Part shown: positions 61,137-64,000 of the stretch, piece after piece
How positions within the stretch are numbered: the stretch's first letter is position 1
How the letters are laid out: every line of letters starts with the position of its first letter
Source: Emcibacter sp048269205
GTDB lineage: Bacteria > Pseudomonadota > Alphaproteobacteria > Sphingomonadales > Emcibacteraceae
Assembly: GCF_048269205.1 (NCBI RefSeq)
Contig: NZ_JBLXJC010000001.1
Span: 1,798,001-1,862,000 of the forward strand
Reading direction: 5' to 3'
Length of the DNA stretch: 64,000 bases
The notes under the pieces: model-generated
The model's input: the letters and a program-made list of their open reading frames with translations, nothing else
What the model was told of the DNA's origin: nothing
Databases searched by the model: none
Translations under genes and position numbers: made by a program

Positions 61137-62455
61137 TCTGCAGTTCCTCCTGCTTGAGTGTGCGATCGTTTGATAAGCCGGGCAAGGCCGAAATAAAGCA
61201 GCGCCGCGATCACATACATGGGCGCAAGTGCGTAAAACGCTGCCTGCAGGGAATGATCGCCATAGCTGGACCGGAAGAAATCACTGGCCATACCCACATA
61301 AGTCGGCCCCAGGCCAAGGCCGATGAAGTTCATGACCAGCAAAAGAAGGGCGCCTGAGATAACACGTTGATCCGGACGCACCTCACCTTGCACAAAGGTG
61401 ACCGTGGCCGACAGGAAAAACGAATTCAGGAACATCGGACCTGCGAGGAAGAGAAGAGCAACTTCCCACTGGGCGGCCCAAACGAAACCGAGGAAAAACG
61501 GCAACGCCAGCAGAAGCGAAATTGCCGGAATTATGGCGTAGGCCGCCCGTGTGCGGGCGCCGAATTTGTCGATCAGCCGCCCGGAGACAAAAATGCCCGC
61601 ACTCATCCCCACACCAACAACCAGAGCATACCAGACGGCGACCTCGCCCAGTTCCATGCCTTTCTCGCGCATAAGGAAGAGTGTGGCGAAGTTCAGCATA
61701 CCATAGGAGATAAAGTTCGCTCCACCACTTGCCAGAGAAGCGACAAGCAGGATCGGATTGGTAAAAAACCTTTTTATCGTCTCGAGGAACCCGGGGGCCG
61801 TAATGTCCGGAGACGAAGCTTCGGAAACGGCATCATGTCCCCCGCGCTGCGGCTCGGCGATGACAAAATAGACCGCCACGGCAGCAATCACACCAATAGC
61901 CCCAATGATATAGAACGGCATTCGCCAATGAAAGGACGCTGCGATTGACGCGCCGAAGGCGACCCCCAGAGCGGCACCAAGCGGCGGCCCCAGGTTAAAA
62001 ATCGCCATGGCGGTGCCCCGGCGCTCACGCGGAAAATAATCAGAAATAATCGCATATGACGGCGGCACCCCACCGGCTTCACCAACACCAACCGCCATGC
62101 GGGCGACTACGAGCTGAGTGTAGTTACCAGCCATGCCGCAAGCGGCGGTCGCGGCGCTCCATATGGCGCAGGCCGCAGACAATACCTTCACCCGGTTCGT
62201 CCTGTCGGCAAGCCAGCCGATGGGAATGGCAATGAAACAATAAAACAGCGCAAAATAAAAGCCGGTGATCATACCCAACTGGCTGTCTGTGATATTCAAT
62301 TCATCCTGTATCGGCTTTGCAAGAATGGAAAGAAGCTGCCGATCCAGAAAATTGAGGACATATACAAAACACAACATTCCGAGAACAATACCCGTTCCCG
62401 TCCGAGCCTGGGCAGGATTTCCTGCCACCTGCCCCGGTGATTCATCAATACCCAT
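61133..62455 (-). CDS. MFS transporter, Spinster-like
   Basis: 440 residues, twelve membrane helices. Spinster-type signs are VLNFLDRQLLSILAKPIQ in helix 1, ADRTNRVKVLSAACAIWS between helices 2 and 3, and RMAVGVGEAGGVPPSYAIISDYFPRERRGTA. This group is abundant in sphingomonads and relatives next to catabolic genes; substrates are mostly unknown organic acids or lipids. It lies between the 3-hydroxyacyl-CoA dehydrogenase gene (33-bp gap) and the carboxylesterase (4-bp overlap), and so probably carries the product or substrate of the esterase. Confidence 0.92.
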   Translation of the reverse strand: MGIDESPGQVAGNPAQARTGTGIVLGMLCFVYVLNFLDRQLLSILAKPIQDELNITDSQLGMITGFYFALFYCFIAIPIGWLADRTNRVKVLSAACAIWSAATAACGMAGNYTQLVVARMAVGVGEAGGVPPSYAIISDYFPRERRGTAMAIFNLGPPLGAALGVAFGASIAASFHWRMPFYIIGAIGVIAAVAVYFVIAEPQRGGHDAVSEASSPDITAPGFLETIKRFFTNPILLVASLASGGANFISYGMLNFATLFLMREKGMELGEVAVWYALVVGVGMSAGIFVSGRLIDKFGARTRAAYAIIPAISLLLALPFFLGFVWAAQWEVALLFLAGPMFLNSFFLSATVTFVQGEVRPDQRVISGALLLLVMNFIGLGLGPTYVGMASDFFRSSYGDHSLQAAFYALAPMYVIAALLYFGLARLIKRSHTQAGGTAE

Positions 62456-62488
62456 AAGTCACTTACCTCCTTTTGTTATATACATTGT

Positions 62489-63337
62489 TTAACTGTCTTT
62501 TCTGATCCAGCCCGGCTGGCCGCGTCCTCCCACGAGACCGGCAGCAACACGTTGTTTCAGCAGTGCCGGCGGCCGGAAACGCTCCCCATAGGCCTCCTGG
62601 AGAATTTCCTGAACCTGAAGACAAAGCCCGGACGAGACGGCATCCATCAGGGCGAACGGCCCGATCGGATGACCAAGCCCAAGCTGGCAAGCGATATCAA
62701 GATCTTCCGGTGTGGCGACCCCCTCCTCGACCAGCTTGATGGCTTCGATCAGCATGGCATGCAACATACGGTTCACGGCAAAACCCGCGACATCCTTGAT
62801 TTCCACTGGTGATTTGCCAATGTTCCGCAGGATATCAATGAGTTTCCCGGTAACCGCAGGGTCTGAGTCAAAGCCCGGCACGACCTCCACCAGTTTCATA
62901 CGTGAAACCGGTGAAAAATAATGAGTGCCCAGGAATAATGGACGGCGGGCCGGGCTCAACGTCGCGGCAAGTGTCGATATGGGCAGTGTCGAGGTATTGG
63001 AGGCAATAATACAGTCCGGGCGGCACAGGGCGTCGAGTGACTGCAATACAGCCTTCTTGGCTTCCAGCGCCTCGAACACGGCTTCGGTGACCAGGTCGCA
63101 ATCGGCCAGGCTTTCAAGATCGGTCGCAGGCGTAATATGCGCCAACGCCTGATTACGATCCTCGGGTGTGTAAAATCCCCGGTCAACACCTTTATCCAGC
63201 AATTTGGCCAACCGAAGCATGGCACGTTCCAGCGCCGCCTCGTCCAGGTCATTCAGAACAACCGGCATCCCGCCCAAGGCGAACACCAGCGCAATCTCGG
63301 CGCCCATCAATCCGGCACCCACTACTCCGATTTTCAC
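62489..63337 (-). CDS. 3-hydroxyacyl-CoA dehydrogenase
   Basis: 282 residues from a GTG at 63337 that overlaps the previous stop (GTGA) and has AAAGGAG eight bases upstream; a longer frame to 63400 is unlikely. NAD-binding motif KIGVVGAGLMGAEIAL, then LVTEAVFEALEAKKAVLQSL, SNTSTLPISTLA, FLGTHYFSPVSRMKLVEVVPG with the catalytic His, and VNRMLHAMLIEAIKLVEEG in the C-terminal dimer domain. It oxidises a 3-hydroxyacyl-CoA (typically 3-hydroxybutyryl-CoA) to the 3-keto form in the cytosol. It is co-translated with an acetoacetyl-CoA synthetase, so C4 units such as acetoacetate or hydroxybutyrate are the likely traffic. Confidence 0.93.
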   Translation of the reverse strand: MKIGVVGAGLMGAEIALVFALGGMPVVLNDLDEAALERAMLRLAKLLDKGVDRGFYTPEDRNQALAHITPATDLESLADCDLVTEAVFEALEAKKAVLQSLDALCRPDCIIASNTSTLPISTLAATLSPARRPLFLGTHYFSPVSRMKLVEVVPGFDSDPAVTGKLIDILRNIGKSPVEIKDVAGFAVNRMLHAMLIEAIKLVEEGVATPEDLDIACQLGLGHPIGPFALMDAVSSGLCLQVQEILQEAYGERFRPPALLKQRVAAGLVGGRGQPGWIRKDS

Positions 63338-64000
63338 AACCTCACTCCTTTCATGGACTGCATATCTTCCGGCACCTCGAAAGCACCATGTCTCAGCCAC
63401 GCCTTCGACTGGGCAAGATACCAGTCAATAACTTCCGGATTGGCGATCATGTCAGGATTTATGACTTTGGCAACAGGCCGCCCCTGGAACAGGCGCTTGA
63501 CCGGGAGTTCCTGTTTTTTGCCTGACAGGGTTCGTGGAATTCCGGGGGCGGAAATGAAATGATCCGGGATAAAGCGCGGGGAAAGGCTGCTGCGAATAGC
63601 CGAAGACATGGCGGATTCCAGCGCCTGATCCAGCTTGCAATCCCTGGCAGGGACAACAAACATCAACAGCTTGCTGCCCCCCTCACCGTCTTCAAGATCA
63701 ATAACAAGACTGTCCGCGACTTCAGTGAGACGTTCCACCGCGGCATAGATTTCGGCGGTCCCCATCCGAAGTCCGTGGCGATTGATAGTCGCGTCACTCC
63801 GCCCGCTAATTGTACAACTGCCGTCCTCGTCGATACGCAACCAGTCCCCGTGCCGCCAGATACCCGGCCATTCGCTGAAATAGGACTCTCGGTAGCGGCT
63901 GCCGTCCTCATCACCCCAGAAATAGAGCGGCATGCTCGGGATGGGGCGGGTACAGACAAGTTCGCCAACCTCGCCAAGCACCGGCTTTCCGTCCTCGTTC
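63334..64000 (-). CDS. Acetoacetyl-CoA synthetase, 5' end outside window
   Basis: About 222 C-terminal residues of an adenylate-forming enzyme usually about 650 long. Distinctive strings are TRPIPSMPLYFWGDEDGSRY and YPGVWRHGDW-like WPGIWRHGDWLRI, then the hinge ISGRSDATINRHGLRMGTAEIY, the signature of acetoacetate-CoA ligase rather than acetyl-CoA synthetase. The catalytic Lys-containing tail is GIPRTLSGKKQELPVKRLFQG. It activates acetoacetate to acetoacetyl-CoA with ATP. The stop overlaps the start of the dehydrogenase gene by 4 bp. The gene continues beyond the right edge of the window. Confidence 0.9.
   Translation of the reverse strand, partial: NEDGKPVLGEVGELVCTRPIPSMPLYFWGDEDGSRYRESYFSEWPGIWRHGDWLRIDEDGSCTISGRSDATINRHGLRMGTAEIYAAVERLTEVADSLVIDLEDGEGGSKLLMFVVPARDCKLDQALESAMSSAIRSSLSPRFIPDHFISAPGIPRTLSGKKQELPVKRLFQGRPVAKVINPDMIANPEVIDWYLAQSKAWLRHGAFEVPEDMQSMKGVRL

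Noticed and set aside
1..64000. tRNA, rRNA, insertion-sequence or prophage features
   Set aside because: Looked for in all intergenic spaces; no cloverleaf with CCA-type end, no transposase frame with terminal repeats and no phage structural gene was recognised.

Overview
The window looks like a chromosomal stretch of a moderate-GC, aerobic, heterotrophic alphaproteobacterium. The grounds are five kinds of evidence: four large TonB-dependent receptors with LEEIVVTAxR-type TonB boxes, a FecI/FecR/STN-receptor surface-signalling set, an ExbB-ExbD-ExbD-TonB energiser, Spinster-like and ACS-type MFS carriers, and a TRAP transporter combined with CaiB/BaiF CoA-transferases. The order (Sphingomonadales, Kordiimonadales/Emcibacterales-like) is a guess from this style only. 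No tRNA, rRNA, CRISPR array, insertion sequence or prophage was recognised.

Layout. 1-2.2 kb: the 5' part of a succinate-semialdehyde-type aldehyde dehydrogenase and a LuxR-type regulator. 2.3-10.7 kb: an iron-acquisition block on the minus strand (ECF sigma, FecR, STN-receptor, di-heme peroxidase-like lipoprotein, ExbB, two ExbD, TonB) with three Fur-box-like sites. 11.0-23.6 kb: one giant autotransporter gene of 4192 codons whose passenger has about 53 glycine-rich repeats. It is followed, on its promoter side, by a 578-bp leader full of inverted repeats. 24.2-32.6 kb: a probable LacI-type regulon (OmpA-like protein, di-heme cytochrome, TonB receptor, MFS carrier, cytochrome P450, LacI regulator) tied together by three near-identical TGTAAGCGCTTGCA-type operators.

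32.7-44.9 kb: a nine-gene, mostly 4-bp-overlapping operon headed by a divergent GntR/FCD regulator. It encodes a CapA-like metallophosphoesterase, a complete TRAP transporter (small and large permease, lipoprotein binding protein), two subunits of the 2-hydroxyacyl-CoA dehydratase/benzoyl-CoA reductase family, two CaiB-type CoA-transferases (one a tandem fusion) and a CocE/NonD hydrolase. No ATP-dependent activator is present, and the dehydratase subunits lack most or all of the usual Fe-S cysteines. This is the best candidate for an undescribed system. 44.9-48.8 kb: a divergent TonB receptor and secreted alpha/beta hydrolase.

49.0-59.1 kb: a LysR-controlled catabolic operon (TonB receptor, secreted metallo-beta-lactamase-fold hydrolase, FAD monooxygenase, extradiol-type dioxygenase, C-C-hydrolase-like protein, GST-type isomerase, cupin, FAH-type hydrolase). 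It combines elements of gentisate and meta-cleavage aromatic pathways. 59.5-64.0 kb: a minus-strand operon of acetoacetyl-CoA synthetase (cut by the window edge), 3-hydroxyacyl-CoA dehydrogenase, MFS carrier and type-B carboxylesterase. Overall the window reads as a set of separately regulated scavenging modules: iron, a P450 substrate, a TRAP-imported acid and an aromatic compound.
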